The translations under genes and the position numbers were made by a program. From an uncultured Flavobacteriaceae bacterium (GTDB lineage Bacteria; Bacteroidota; Bacteroidia; Flavobacteriales; Flavobacteriaceae): a stretch of 64,000 nucleotides of DNA. The stretch's first letter is position 1; each line of letters starts with the position of its first letter. The notes under the pieces were generated by a model. The model did not search any database and had not been told where the DNA came from. It saw only the letters and a program-made list of their open reading frames with translations. This document shows positions 34,042-42,544 of the stretch, piece by piece. Where the stretch lies: positions 310,001-374,000 of the forward strand of contig CAJIYJ010000005.1 in assembly GCA_905181625.1 (NCBI GenBank), written 5' to 3'.

Positions 34042-35883
34042 CTCCACAGTAACAGATTTTGCTAAATTTCTAGGTTGATCTACATTACAACCTTTTTTAT
34101 TAGCTATATAATAAGATAATAGTTGAAGGGGAATATTAGCAAGAATAGGCGCTATTAACTCATCACAATTAGGGATTTCAATTACGTGATCTGCTAATTT
34201 TTTAATTTCAGTATCTCCTTCTGAAACAATGGCTATAATCTGCCCTCCTCTAGCTTTGATTTCCAGAACATTACTAACTATCTTATGGTAGTGACCTTTT
34301 TTTGTAGCAATCACTACAATAGGCATGCTCTCATCGATTAAGGCTATTGGGCCATGTTTCATTTCGGCTGCTGGATATCCTTCGGCATGTATATAAGATA
34401 TTTCTTTAAGCTTAAGAGCGCCCTCAAGTGCGATAGGAAATTGGTATCCTCTTCCTAAATAAAGGAAATTGGCGGCATCTAGAAAATTTTCAGAAACATT
34501 CTCGATATGTTTACTTTTTGACAGTACTTTTTCAAGAATTTGGGGAATTATAGCTAATTCTTTAATGACTCTTTTATATCTACTTTCTTCAATTGTACCT
34601 AGTCTTTTTCCAATATCTAGCGCCATTAAAAGAAGTAAACTAATTTGGCAACTAAAAGCTTTTGTTGAAGCTACTCCAATTTCGGAGCCTGCGTGTGTAT
34701 AAACTCCCGTATGAGTTTCTCTAGCAATAGTAGAGCCAACTACGTTGCAAATTCCATATAAAAAAGCTCCTTTTTCCTTTGCCATTTTAATGGCAGCTAA
34801 AGTATCTGCTGTTTCACCAGATTGTGAAATTGGGATAACAATATCTCCTTTATTAATTATAGGATTTCGGTATCGAAATTCAGAAGCATATTCAACTTCA
34901 ACAGGAATTCGAAGAAGCTCTTCAAAATAGTATTCAGCCAATAAACCTGCATGCCACGATGTTCCACATGAAATAAAAATTATTCTTTTGGCAGATTTAA
35001 ACTTATCGAAATGTTTTTCAATTGATGAAATCTTAATTGGGGTTGATGCAGAAATTAAACGCCCTCTAAAGGTGTCTTTTATAGACTGAGGTTGCTCAAA
35101 AATCTCTTTTAACATGAAATGATCGTAACCTCCCTTTTCAACTTCTTCAATGTCATGCTCAAGCTCTTCTATAAAAGGATCTAGAATAGAGTCTTCTTTG
35201 ATTTCTCTTAACGTAAGCCCTTTTTTTAAGTTTATTATAGCCATTTCATGATCATTCAGGTAAATGCACCTTTTAGTAAATTCTAAAAAAGGAGAAGGAT
35301 CAGAACCAATGTAGTATTCAGATTTACCAATTCCAATAGCTAAAGGACTTCCTAGCTTGGCTGTAACAATTTCATTTGGATTAGTTGAGTCAAAAACAGC
35401 AATAGCATAAGCTCCTACTACTTGCTTAAGTGCGTAGTAAACAGCTTTACCTAACTTTATTTTTTTACTTTTCTTTATGTCCTCAATTAAATTGACTAAA
35501 ACCTCAGAGTCAGTGTCAGATTCAAAAACATACCCTTTTTTTAATAATACTGATTTTATAGAATGATAGTTCTCAATAATGCCGTTATGTACAAGTGAAA
35601 TTTCCCCTGAGTTCGATACATGTGGATGAGAATTAATTTGATTTGGTGGTCCATGAGTAGCCCATCTTGTATGCCCTATTCCTACAGACCCTTTTTTATC
35701 CTCCTTATTTGTAAATAGACTTTCTAAATCGGCAACTTTACCTTTACTTTTCTTAATAACAGAAGTTTTATCATAAAGCATAATTCCTGCGGAATCATAA
35801 CCTCTGTATTCCAATTTTTTTAACCCATTTATTAAGATATCATAAACAGGCTTATTTCCTATATATCCTACAATTCCACACAT
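34039..35883 (-). CDS. glmS: glutamine-fructose-6-phosphate aminotransferase
   Basis: 614 residues: N-terminal class II glutaminase with catalytic Cys2 (MCGIVGYIG) and GHTRWATHGPPNQINSHPH, then two SIS isomerase domains (FISCGTSWHAGLLAEYY, ISQSGETADTLAAIK) and the end PRNLAKSVTVE with the swivelling C-tail. It makes glucosamine-6-phosphate, the first step to UDP-GlcNAc, peptidoglycan and LPS. A GNAT gene ends directly upstream (one base gap) on the same strand. No glmS ribozyme was recognised. Confidence 0.97.
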   Translation of the reverse strand: MCGIVGYIGNKPVYDILINGLKKLEYRGYDSAGIMLYDKTSVIKKSKGKVADLESLFTNKEDKKGSVGIGHTRWATHGPPNQINSHPHVSNSGEISLVHNGIIENYHSIKSVLLKKGYVFESDTDSEVLVNLIEDIKKSKKIKLGKAVYYALKQVVGAYAIAVFDSTNPNEIVTAKLGSPLAIGIGKSEYYIGSDPSPFLEFTKRCIYLNDHEMAIINLKKGLTLREIKEDSILDPFIEELEHDIEEVEKGGYDHFMLKEIFEQPQSIKDTFRGRLISASTPIKISSIEKHFDKFKSAKRIIFISCGTSWHAGLLAEYYFEELLRIPVEVEYASEFRYRNPIINKGDIVIPISQSGETADTLAAIKMAKEKGAFLYGICNVVGSTIARETHTGVYTHAGSEIGVASTKAFSCQISLLLLMALDIGKRLGTIEESRYKRVIKELAIIPQILEKVLSKSKHIENVSENFLDAANFLYLGRGYQFPIALEGALKLKEISYIHAEGYPAAEMKHGPIALIDESMPIVVIATKKGHYHKIVSNVLEIKARGGQIIAIVSEGDTEIKKLADHVIEIPNCDELIAPILANIPLQLLSYYIANKKGCNVDQPRNLAKSVTVE

Positions 35884-36285
35884 TTATTGTTTTCTAATAA
35901 TCATTTGAACTTCTTTTTTCTCAAATCCAATTTTCTCATAAAAAGGAACGTTACTTTCAGACGTATTTAACATCGTTTTGTCACAATTATTTTTAAAAGA
36001 AAGCTGGACTAAGTTTTCAACTAGTAATTTTCCAGTTCCATTCCCTCTATAATTTTTGTTTACTGCAACGTCTTCAATTAAGCCAAGTTTCCTAGTTAAT
36101 TTTTGAATAATATATAAAGAGGCTACACCAATAATTGTGTCATCTTTTTTAGCAATTAAAGTGATGGAATTGGGATCAGAAACATTTGTCAAGCATTTTT
36201 CTTTATCATATCTAGAACTAAAAGCATTAGCCCAAAGCTCAATTACTTGATCAATATCTTTTTTTTCTAAAAAGCGAATAGTCAT
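35884..36285 (-). CDS. GNAT family acetyltransferase
   Basis: 133 residues with the acetyl-CoA-binding motif VNKNYRGNGTGKLLVENL, preceded by the GVASLYIIQKL strand and followed by a late NVPFYEKIGFEKKEVQM. This is a complete small GNAT. Its position directly before glmS suggests co-expression; glucosamine-phosphate acetyltransferase activity is conceivable but not supported by specific residues. Confidence 0.85.
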   Translation of the reverse strand: MTIRFLEKKDIDQVIELWANAFSSRYDKEKCLTNVSDPNSITLIAKKDDTIIGVASLYIIQKLTRKLGLIEDVAVNKNYRGNGTGKLLVENLVQLSFKNNCDKTMLNTSESNVPFYEKIGFEKKEVQMIIRKQ

Positions 36286-36361
36286 AATTATTCGCGAAAA
36301 TAGAATATTTTATCTACAAAAAATATATATTAGTAGGGTAAAAAAACCATTTAAGCTACAA

Positions 36362-36925
36362 CTAGTTGAATTTCAGACTAGTTTCTAATTTGATAGAATC
36401 CAAAATTAATTTGTCACCAAGGTTTTCAAAAAAGCTTCCCGAACCATATCTGACATTGTATTTACTTCGATCAAATGTTAGGTAGCTTACCCAAGAGCTG
36501 TCTTTTAGTAACATTTTAAAATCTATAGGATGAGAAGTTCCTTTAATAGTTAAGATGCCAGAAACACTTAATCCATTAGGGATTTTAGAAGAACTAGAAA
36601 TTACAATTGAAGATTCATTAAATTTTTCAACAGAAAAAAAATCATCTGATTTTAAGTGACCTTCTAGCTTTCCTTTACTTGATCCTTGTAAATCTTCGAC
36701 TGAAAGAGTGGTCATATCTACAATAAAGGTACCTTTAGTAATTAACCCATTTTCAAATAATACATCACCAGATTTAAACTGCAAAGAACCATAATGAATT
36801 TTTGATGTTATTTGTTCCCCGGTCCACTTTAATGTGCTTTTTTCAAGATTTAAAGTTGTTTTTTGTGCAGAAAGCAAAAAAGTTCCAAAACAGATAAGGT
36901 ATAAGAAGTGTTTTATTATTGTCAT
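36362..36925 (-). CDS. YceI family periplasmic protein
   Basis: 187 residues with a signal peptide (LYLICFGTFLLSAQ). The mature part has the YceI lipocalin-like pattern: STLKWTGEQITSKIHYGSLQ, FIVDMTTLSVEDLQG, EGHLKSDDFFSVEKF, SGILTIKGTSHPIDF. YceI proteins bind isoprenoid chains in their barrel in known structures. Location is periplasmic. Full-length. Confidence 0.9.
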   Translation of the reverse strand: MTIIKHFLYLICFGTFLLSAQKTTLNLEKSTLKWTGEQITSKIHYGSLQFKSGDVLFENGLITKGTFIVDMTTLSVEDLQGSSKGKLEGHLKSDDFFSVEKFNESSIVISSSSKIPNGLSVSGILTIKGTSHPIDFKMLLKDSSWVSYLTFDRSKYNVRYGSGSFFENLGDKLILDSIKLETSLKFN

Positions 36926-36985
36926 AGTTAAAATATATAAGATAGTTTGTTAAAGTGTAAAAAAGGGGGTGATTGGTATTAAAAA

Positions 36986-37117
36986 CTAGCTTCCTCTACC
37001 TGTTTTTCTAACTCCGCCAGATTTAGCATTACTATTTTTGTTGCTAAAATTTTGTTTAACTCCTTTTTTGCTAGCAGTTTTTTTTTCAGTTCGATTGCCA
37101 AAAAATTTACTTCCCAT
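36986..37117 (-). CDS. small basic protein, 43 residues
   Basis: ATG at 37117 (MGSKFFGNRTEKKTASKKGV) to TAG at 36986. About a third of the residues are Lys or Arg, with an end SGGVRKTGRGS; Cys and acidic residues are almost absent. It looks like a nucleic-acid- or ribosome-associated peptide of the kind common in Flavobacteriia, but no family is claimed. It is preceded by a purine-rich stretch. Confidence 0.55.
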   Translation of the reverse strand: MGSKFFGNRTEKKTASKKGVKQNFSNKNSNAKSGGVRKTGRGS

Positions 37118-37165
37118 TTTTAAAATTTTTATTTGATCTTTTAAATTTACTAAAATCATCTTAAA

Positions 37166-37840
37166 TTAGAATAGTAATTGCTCGAAAAAACCGCCAATTT
37201 TTTTATTTCTATCTATAAAGTGTATTTCAAGTATCCAGTTTTTAATCTTACCATCTAATCCATTAATAAGCATTTTTTCAGAGTTACCAGGATGGATGTA
37301 ATTACTTTTATTTTCTTTCTCTAGCTTTTCGTGAGGGTATTGACCAATAAGATGACCGGCAATTTGACCTCCAAATTCCCATCCATAATCTGAAGCTAAT
37401 TTCACGCAATAATCGTAAAGCTGAGCTCCAGTTAGATCTGAATTATTTTCAAAATAGGTTTTCCCCTTATACCAAGCCAATTCTATATCATTTTTAAGCT
37501 TTAATTTATATGGATCTTTGCCAATTACATAAGTTCTCCCAAAGTCAGCTTCCCAATCTTCGAATATTGGTCCAAAGTCAATAAATAAAATATCATCTTC
37601 TAGCAGATTAAGATTCTTAGGGTTTTCATTATAGGGCATTAATGTATTTTCTCCACATCTTACTATTCGTTTATGCCAATATTTCTGAATTCCAAACATT
37701 TCAAAAGCTAGAGTATAGATCTCCTTGTTAATTTCTTCTTCACTTTTACCAGCAACTAAAAGTTTATTTGATTCAATCATATCAAACAACATTGCTGCTT
37801 TTTTTTCAGCATTAATTAAGTTTTTTAAGGTCAAGTTCAT
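37166..37840 (-). CDS. M24 family metallopeptidase (aminopeptidase P/methionine-aminopeptidase fold)
   Basis: 224 residues containing just the pita-bread domain. Metal ligands can be placed: Asp in LFIDFGPIFEDWEADFGRTY (two Asp), His in GHLIGQYPHE, Glu in LEIHFI and Glu in GGFFEQLLF. Thus the site looks intact. No N-terminal domain of the long prolidase type is present. Substrate is unknown; free-standing M24 proteins of this size are found throughout Bacteroidota. Confidence 0.85.
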   Translation of the reverse strand: MNLTLKNLINAEKKAAMLFDMIESNKLLVAGKSEEEINKEIYTLAFEMFGIQKYWHKRIVRCGENTLMPYNENPKNLNLLEDDILFIDFGPIFEDWEADFGRTYVIGKDPYKLKLKNDIELAWYKGKTYFENNSDLTGAQLYDYCVKLASDYGWEFGGQIAGHLIGQYPHEKLEKENKSNYIHPGNSEKMLINGLDGKIKNWILEIHFIDRNKKIGGFFEQLLF

Positions 37841-37913
37841 TTAAGAAGTTTAAAAATCAAATAAATATAATTAAATTGTAATGTTTACTTTCTAATGTAG
37901 AACAACATTTTAT

Positions 37914-38642
37914 ATGAAAAAAATAATTTTAATTGTATTTATTATGTCAAACTGTTCTTCAAACGAAAGAAATATACTAAATATTGGTCACAGAGGCGCT
38001 AAGGGACATATAGCAGAAAACACTTTAGCTTCAATTAAAAAAGCTATAGACCTAGGGGCGGATGGAGTTGAAGTAGATGTGTTTAAATGTTTAACTGGAG
38101 AAATAGTAGTTTTTCATGATAAAAGTTTAGATAAGTTAACTAACGGAATCGGTCTTATTGAAGAAAAAACATTAGAAGAATTAAAAGAGCTTAGAGTTTT
38201 AGATTCACAAGAACAAATACCCACTTTATTAGAAGTAATTGAATCAATAGGTGAAGATGTATTTCTAAATATTGAACTTAAGGGGCGTAATACTGCAGAA
38301 GGATCTTTAGATCTTGTCAAAAAACATATAACAAAAAGCGATAATATTTTGTTTTCAAGTTTTAATTGGGATGAATTAAAAGATTTAAGAAAATTAGATA
38401 GTGAAATAAAAATTGCTTTAATAACAAGAGAAAATCCTCTCTTGGCGATTAATCCCGCATTAAGCTTGAATGCCATAGCTATTAACCCTTCTTATAAAAG
38501 TTTAAATAAAAATAATACATCTGAAATTTATAAAGCTGGACTTAAAATTTATACCTGGACAGTGAATGATACAGTTCAAATAAGTGAAATGATAAATTTA
38601 GGAGTCCATGGAATTATTACTGATTTCCCAGAAAAAATATAA
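37914..38642 (+). CDS. glycerophosphodiester phosphodiesterase (lipoprotein)
   Basis: 242 residues with a probable lipobox ending at Cys14 (FIMSNC). The GDPD barrel motifs are complete: HRGAKGHIAENTLASIKKA, GADGVEVDVFKC, VVFHDKSLDKLTNG, and the late WTVNDTVQI and GIITDFPEKI. It hydrolyses glycerophosphodiesters to glycerol-3-phosphate and alcohol in the periplasm or at the membrane. It converges with the ParB-like gene. Confidence 0.92.
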   Translation: MKKIILIVFIMSNCSSNERNILNIGHRGAKGHIAENTLASIKKAIDLGADGVEVDVFKCLTGEIVVFHDKSLDKLTNGIGLIEEKTLEELKELRVLDSQEQIPTLLEVIESIGEDVFLNIELKGRNTAEGSLDLVKKHITKSDNILFSSFNWDELKDLRKLDSEIKIALITRENPLLAINPALSLNAIAINPSYKSLNKNNTSEIYKAGLKIYTWTVNDTVQISEMINLGVHGIITDFPEKI

Positions 38643-38643
38643 T

Positions 38644-39087
38644 TTATTTATTGACCTCTACTTTAAATAAACTCGAAAGTAACATTATGGGCTGCCACTC
38701 TTTAGTCTTGCTGCAATAAATAATATGACTAGTGCTTTTAGGCTCCATTAAGTCTCCGTTTATTCCATGCTCTATTATTTGATCTTTGGAGTATTTCTGA
38801 TCAATAGAAGTTTTAATATCATTAGAAAAATAATCTAGTTTAGTAACAGGAATTTTTTTAAATCCTAGTTTTTTTAAACTAAAATATCTGTGGTGACCAT
38901 CAATAATTACCATGCTTTTAGAACAACATAAAATAGATGAAAGAACTATATGATCGTTAAAAGATTTAAGAAAATTACTTATTGTAGAAGTGTTTTTTTC
39001 TATAATTTTTTCGTGAGGGAAAATTAAGTCAACGTCAACCAGATCTAAGCCTTTAATTATTTCTGGATTAAAATCAATTGAATACAT
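38644..39087 (-). CDS. free-standing ParB/SerK-like domain protein
   Basis: 147 residues with VDVDLIFPHEKIIEKN, then VIIDGHHRYFSLKKLGFKKI, the ParB-fold motif in its DGHHR form. The DGHHR version occurs in free serine kinases (SerK/SbnI type) of archaea and bacteria rather than in chromosome-partition ParB, which has GERR. No HTH or DNA-binding region follows. A free-amino-acid kinase is therefore more likely than a partition role, but it has not been tested for this subgroup. It is followed upstream by a short membrane peptide gene. Confidence 0.65.
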   Translation of the reverse strand: MYSIDFNPEIIKGLDLVDVDLIFPHEKIIEKNTSTISNFLKSFNDHIVLSSILCCSKSMVIIDGHHRYFSLKKLGFKKIPVTKLDYFSNDIKTSIDQKYSKDQIIEHGINGDLMEPKSTSHIIYCSKTKEWQPIMLLSSLFKVEVNK

Positions 39088-39097
39088 AATTCAAGGA

Positions 39098-39208
39098 TTA
39101 ATGATATGTAAAATGAGCAACAAAAACTGCTACAATAACTAACACTACAATATTTACTACTATCAAACCATAAATATTGTTAGAAATTAAAAAATCATTT
39201 TTTTTCAT
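39098..39208 (-). CDS. possible 36-residue single-span membrane peptide
   Basis: ATG 39208 to TAA 39098 encodes a polar N-terminus (MKKNDFLISNN) and one long hydrophobic span (YGLIVVNIVVLVIVAVFVAHF). It ends ten bases before the ATG of the ParB-like gene, so the two could be coupled. There is no homology claim; the clean topology is the only support. Confidence 0.4.
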   Translation of the reverse strand: MKKNDFLISNNIYGLIVVNIVVLVIVAVFVAHFTYH

Positions 39209-39306
39209 CTAATATAACTTTAGCAGCAAAGCTAATAAAAAGATGTCATAGACAACATTACATTTTAAAATTTTCTATTTACTTTTAGTCTAAAATTATA
39301 GTTATT

Positions 39307-39858
39307 ATGGATAAAATAATGGGTGATATTAGCAAAATTTTATCCAAGCACCTTAAGTCTAGTAAGCAAAATAAAAATCACGTTTTAAATCAACAAAAAC
39401 CAGAGTTAATTGCTTCGACCCTTGAACTAAAAGAGCTCCTTGAAAAAGGCTTTTCAAATAACGATGAAATATTAAAATTTATTACTAATTACTTAAAAAA
39501 CACAAATCACCTAAGTAATCCTAATTACATGGGTCATCAAGTTGCTGTTCCATATGATTTGTCAGGAATTCCCGAACTAATTCATGGTACCATAAACAAT
39601 CCTAGTTCATTATATGAAATGGGGCCTGCTGGAGCGACTTGCGAAGGCTTTATGATAAATTGGATGCTTGACAAAGTGGGGTGGTTAAATGGAAAGGACT
39701 ATTATGATTTTAAGTTTAAAAAAGGGGAAGCTAGCGGGTTATTGACCCATGGTGGATCAATAGCAAATATGACGGCATTAGCAGCAGCACGATCAGCTAT
39801 ATCACCAGAAGCTTGGCAAGAAGGCAATCCAAAAGATATTAGTAGTGATTGGAGCTAA
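39307..39858 (+). CDS. PLP-dependent group II decarboxylase, N-terminal part (frameshifted)
   Basis: Reads through the N-terminal region of group II decarboxylases: SNPNYMGHQVAVPYDLSGIP, NNPSSLYEMGPAGATCEGFM, GLLTHGGSIANMTALAAARS. It breaks at NPKDISSDWS after a shift near 39841. Taking one A out of GATATTAGTAGTGATTGG restores NPKDIVVIGAKSAHYSISRA, which continues in the next frame. Joined, the protein is about 477 residues, the normal length for this family. Confidence 0.85.
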   Translation: MDKIMGDISKILSKHLKSSKQNKNHVLNQQKPELIASTLELKELLEKGFSNNDEILKFITNYLKNTNHLSNPNYMGHQVAVPYDLSGIPELIHGTINNPSSLYEMGPAGATCEGFMINWMLDKVGWLNGKDYYDFKFKKGEASGLLTHGGSIANMTALAAARSAISPEAWQEGNPKDISSDWS

Positions 39859-40738
39859 ATCGGCTCACTACTCTATTTCTAGGGCATTATCCATATTAGG
39901 CTTAGGGAGCAATTCTTTTTTGCCCGTTAAGGTTGATAAAAATGAAGTATTAAAAATGGATGATTTAGAAATAGTATATAATACAGCTATTAAAAATAAT
40001 TTGAGAGTTATGTGTGTAGTTGCTAATGCCTGCGCAACTTCAACTGGTCTATACGATCCTATTTCTGAAATGGGTGATTTTTGTGAAAATCACAAATTAT
40101 GGTTCCATATCGATGGCGCACATGGAGCGGCTGCATTAGTGTCGAAAAAGAATAAAAATCTTCTTAAAGGAATAAATAAAGCAACATCTATAATTTGGGA
40201 TGCTCATAAAATGATGCGAGTTCCAGCTTTATGCACAGCATTATTATTTAAAAACTTTAAACACCAAGCTTTGGCTTTTCAACAAAAAGGATCTTATGTT
40301 TTCCATGAACAAGAAGTAGTAGGAATGGACTCAATGCCTTATACGATTGAATGTACTAAAACTGCTTTAGGAACAAAGTTTTTTTGGGCATTAGCTTTAG
40401 AGGGAGAAGGAGCTATTGAAAAATATATTGATTACACTTTTGAATTAGCAAAATATTTCTATAATCAATTGAAAAAAGAAGAGCATTTTGAATTACCATA
40501 CAGCCCTGAAAGTAATATATTATGCTTTAGATATGTGAAGGAATCGAATAGCAATGAATTTCAAAAAAAATTAAGATATTCAATTATTTATAGAAAAAAA
40601 TTTTATATCACTTCTTGTGAAATGAATGGTTTAAGATATTTAAGAGTGGTGTTATTAAACCCAGAAACCTCAAAAATAGAGTTAGGAAACTTAATAGAAG
40701 AAATAAAAATTATTTCTAAAAAATTAAGCAATGAATGA
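39842..40738 (+). CDS. PLP-dependent group II decarboxylase, C-terminal part (frameshifted)
   Basis: Continuation of 39307 (GAKSAHYSISRALSILGLGS). It carries HIDGAHGAAALVSKKNKNL with the PLP-ring Asp, and IIWDAHKMMRVPALC, whose Lys forms the Schiff base. Family members decarboxylate glutamate, diaminobutyrate or aromatic amino acids; the substrate cannot be told from this sequence. The GTG at 39845 is in frame but is inside the true domain. If the shift is real, the enzyme is inactive. Confidence 0.85.
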   Translation, partial: VVIGAKSAHYSISRALSILGLGSNSFLPVKVDKNEVLKMDDLEIVYNTAIKNNLRVMCVVANACATSTGLYDPISEMGDFCENHKLWFHIDGAHGAAALVSKKNKNLLKGINKATSIIWDAHKMMRVPALCTALLFKNFKHQALAFQQKGSYVFHEQEVVGMDSMPYTIECTKTALGTKFFWALALEGEGAIEKYIDYTFELAKYFYNQLKKEEHFELPYSPESNILCFRYVKESNSNEFQKKLRYSIIYRKKFYITSCEMNGLRYLRVVLLNPETSKIELGNLIEEIKIISKKLSNE

Positions 40739-40741
40739 TAA

Positions 40742-41476
40742 TTACTTTCTGGTCAGTTTAAAAAGATCTAAATCGATGTCATCTAACCCTTCTTTATCAA
40801 AAGGGTATTCCATTTGATCTTGAATGTTGTAAAGGGATATTAGAATAAATTCACTTAAAACAACAATGAAATAAGTTAGCCAAACAGGGTTTTCAACGCC
40901 TATTTTATTAATAATAGTAGGAGTATAAATTAAAGGAAAAATATAAATAAAAATCAAACAATACGCTTTTAAACTGATTGGCGTACGGTGATTGTGTATT
41001 CCAATTAAATTATCTGCACTATCGATTGTATCTTTTAAAAACCGAATAGCTTTTTGTAGAGTTCCACCAAGGACACTTTTTTTTGATTTTAAAAATTCAA
41101 ATAGCTCTTGCATGTTTTCATCGTGAATTTTTGCAGATTCTTTAGAGTTTACTAAGAACTCAAATAATCCTTTATTTGATTTGTGAATCAGTTCAATTCC
41201 GTCATTAATTTCCTCAAGCTCTAGTTTTGAACTAGAAATAATATTTTCAACTGTTTTTAGACTAGCTCGAAATAGACTTAAATGTTCTAATGCCTTCTCT
41301 CTTCTTCTAAAAGCTCCTCTAATTGTAAATACTAAAGGAAAGATAATAGCAATACTAATTAGAGTTAAATCGATATTATAATTTACCCCTAATTTATAGC
41401 ATGCAAAAGGGATTAAAGTTGAAATTAATATGGCGATTAATGTTCTACGGTTTAAAATAATGAGGTATCTAGACAT
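40742..41476 (-). CDS. bestrophin-like membrane protein
   Basis: 244 residues with an N-terminal hydrophobic pair (~10-50), a long polar helical region (FRASLKTVENIISSSKLELE to FLKSKKSVLGGTL) and two C-terminal membrane spans (IFIYIFPLIYTPTI, WLTYFIVVLSEFILISLY). The end QDQMEYPFDKEGLDDIDLDL recalls the acidic Ca2+-clasp-like C-terminus of bestrophin-family channels. The HRTPISLKAYCLIFIYIFPL segment also fits. The assignment is tentative. It starts 43 bases from the divergent CotH-like gene. Confidence 0.45.
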   Translation of the reverse strand: MSRYLIILNRRTLIAILISTLIPFACYKLGVNYNIDLTLISIAIIFPLVFTIRGAFRRREKALEHLSLFRASLKTVENIISSSKLELEEINDGIELIHKSNKGLFEFLVNSKESAKIHDENMQELFEFLKSKKSVLGGTLQKAIRFLKDTIDSADNLIGIHNHRTPISLKAYCLIFIYIFPLIYTPTIINKIGVENPVWLTYFIVVLSEFILISLYNIQDQMEYPFDKEGLDDIDLDLFKLTRK

Positions 41477-41519
41477 TGTAAAATTTTTGTTAAATTACGG
41501 AAAATTTAAAAATAACAAT

Positions 41520-42539
41520 ATGAAGAACCATGCTATTCTATTTTTGACACTACTTATCTGTTCATTAACACAAGCACAAAAAGCACTTAAATCAGACCTG
41601 TTATATTCGGACCAAAGTCCGATGGAAATCAAATTAAATTATTCAAATAAAAATGTAAAAAAGAATACAACAGATTCTACTTTTATTGAAACAGACTTGA
41701 ATTTCATGCATGAAGGAAAATGGAATGTAATACCAGTATCTCTAAGAGCAAGGGGAAATTTTAGAAGGGCTAAATGTTATTTCCCGCCAATTAAAATGAA
41801 AATTAAAAAAAGTCAATATAAAAACACTGTTTTTGATGGCAATAAATCCTTAAAATTGGTTCTTCCTTGTAGAATAGAAAATTCAAAAAATGACAATATT
41901 ATTAAAGAATATTTAGCTTATAAAATATATGAATTAATTTCTCCTTATCATTTTAAAACAAGGAGAGTAAATGTTGAATTTACAGAACCAAAAGGAAGAA
42001 AGGTCAAAACCTTTTCTCTTAAAGGTTTTCTAATTGAGGATGACAGTAAATTAGCAAAACGATTTGAAGGAAAAGTTGTAGAACAGTTTATTCACCCATT
42101 AGCAATGCAACATTTAACATCGGTTCAGCATTCATTTTTTCAATATATGATTGGAAATACTGATTTTTCCATTTCATACCAACATAATGGAAAATTGTTG
42201 TTTGCTGAAAAAGTATTTTTACCATTGCCTTACGATTTTGACATGACAGGCTGGGTTAATCCTAGTTATGGTTTTGGTAATCCAACATTAGATTTGAGTT
42301 CATTAACCGAGAGAAGGTATAGAGGCTTCAAAAGAGATAAAGAGGTGTTTGATACTGTAAGGAATCAATTTATAGGAACTAAAGATCAAATAACTTCTTT
42401 GGTTAAATCTTTTGAATTAGAATTTGATAGTAAAAAACAATATGAAACTATGTTTGGTTTTATGGAAGAATTTTTTGAAATAATCGAAGATGATAGTAAA
42501 TTCAAAAAACTTATTTTAGATCAAGCTAGAACAAAATAA
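41520..42539 (+). CDS. secreted CotH-kinase-like protein
   Basis: The ATG at 41520 gives 339 residues with a signal peptide (LFLTLLICSLTQAQ); the open frame extends to 41430 inside the divergent gene. Features: SLRARGNFRRAKCYFPPIKM at ~75-95, KSLKLVLPCR, FSLKGFLIED, then MIGNTDFSISYQHNGKLLF and PLPYDFDMTGWVN. The order Arg-rich motif, N-D and late YDFD is that of CotH-type protein kinases, which phosphorylate secreted proteins and are described in Bacillus spores. A similar secreted role here is inference. Divergent from the bestrophin-like gene. Confidence 0.6.
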   Translation: MKNHAILFLTLLICSLTQAQKALKSDLLYSDQSPMEIKLNYSNKNVKKNTTDSTFIETDLNFMHEGKWNVIPVSLRARGNFRRAKCYFPPIKMKIKKSQYKNTVFDGNKSLKLVLPCRIENSKNDNIIKEYLAYKIYELISPYHFKTRRVNVEFTEPKGRKVKTFSLKGFLIEDDSKLAKRFEGKVVEQFIHPLAMQHLTSVQHSFFQYMIGNTDFSISYQHNGKLLFAEKVFLPLPYDFDMTGWVNPSYGFGNPTLDLSSLTERRYRGFKRDKEVFDTVRNQFIGTKDQITSLVKSFELEFDSKKQYETMFGFMEEFFEIIEDDSKFKKLILDQARTK

Positions 42540-42544
42540 ATCCT

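Noticed and set aside
35884-36361. glmS ribozyme upstream of glmS
   Set aside because: GlmS is directly preceded by the GNAT gene with only one base between, so there is no leader, and the gap before the GNAT gene shows no ribozyme-like fold.
38644-39087. Chromosome-partition ParB
   Set aside because: No HTH, no parA neighbour, and the motif is DGHHR rather than GERR. A free-amino-acid kinase fold is a better fit.
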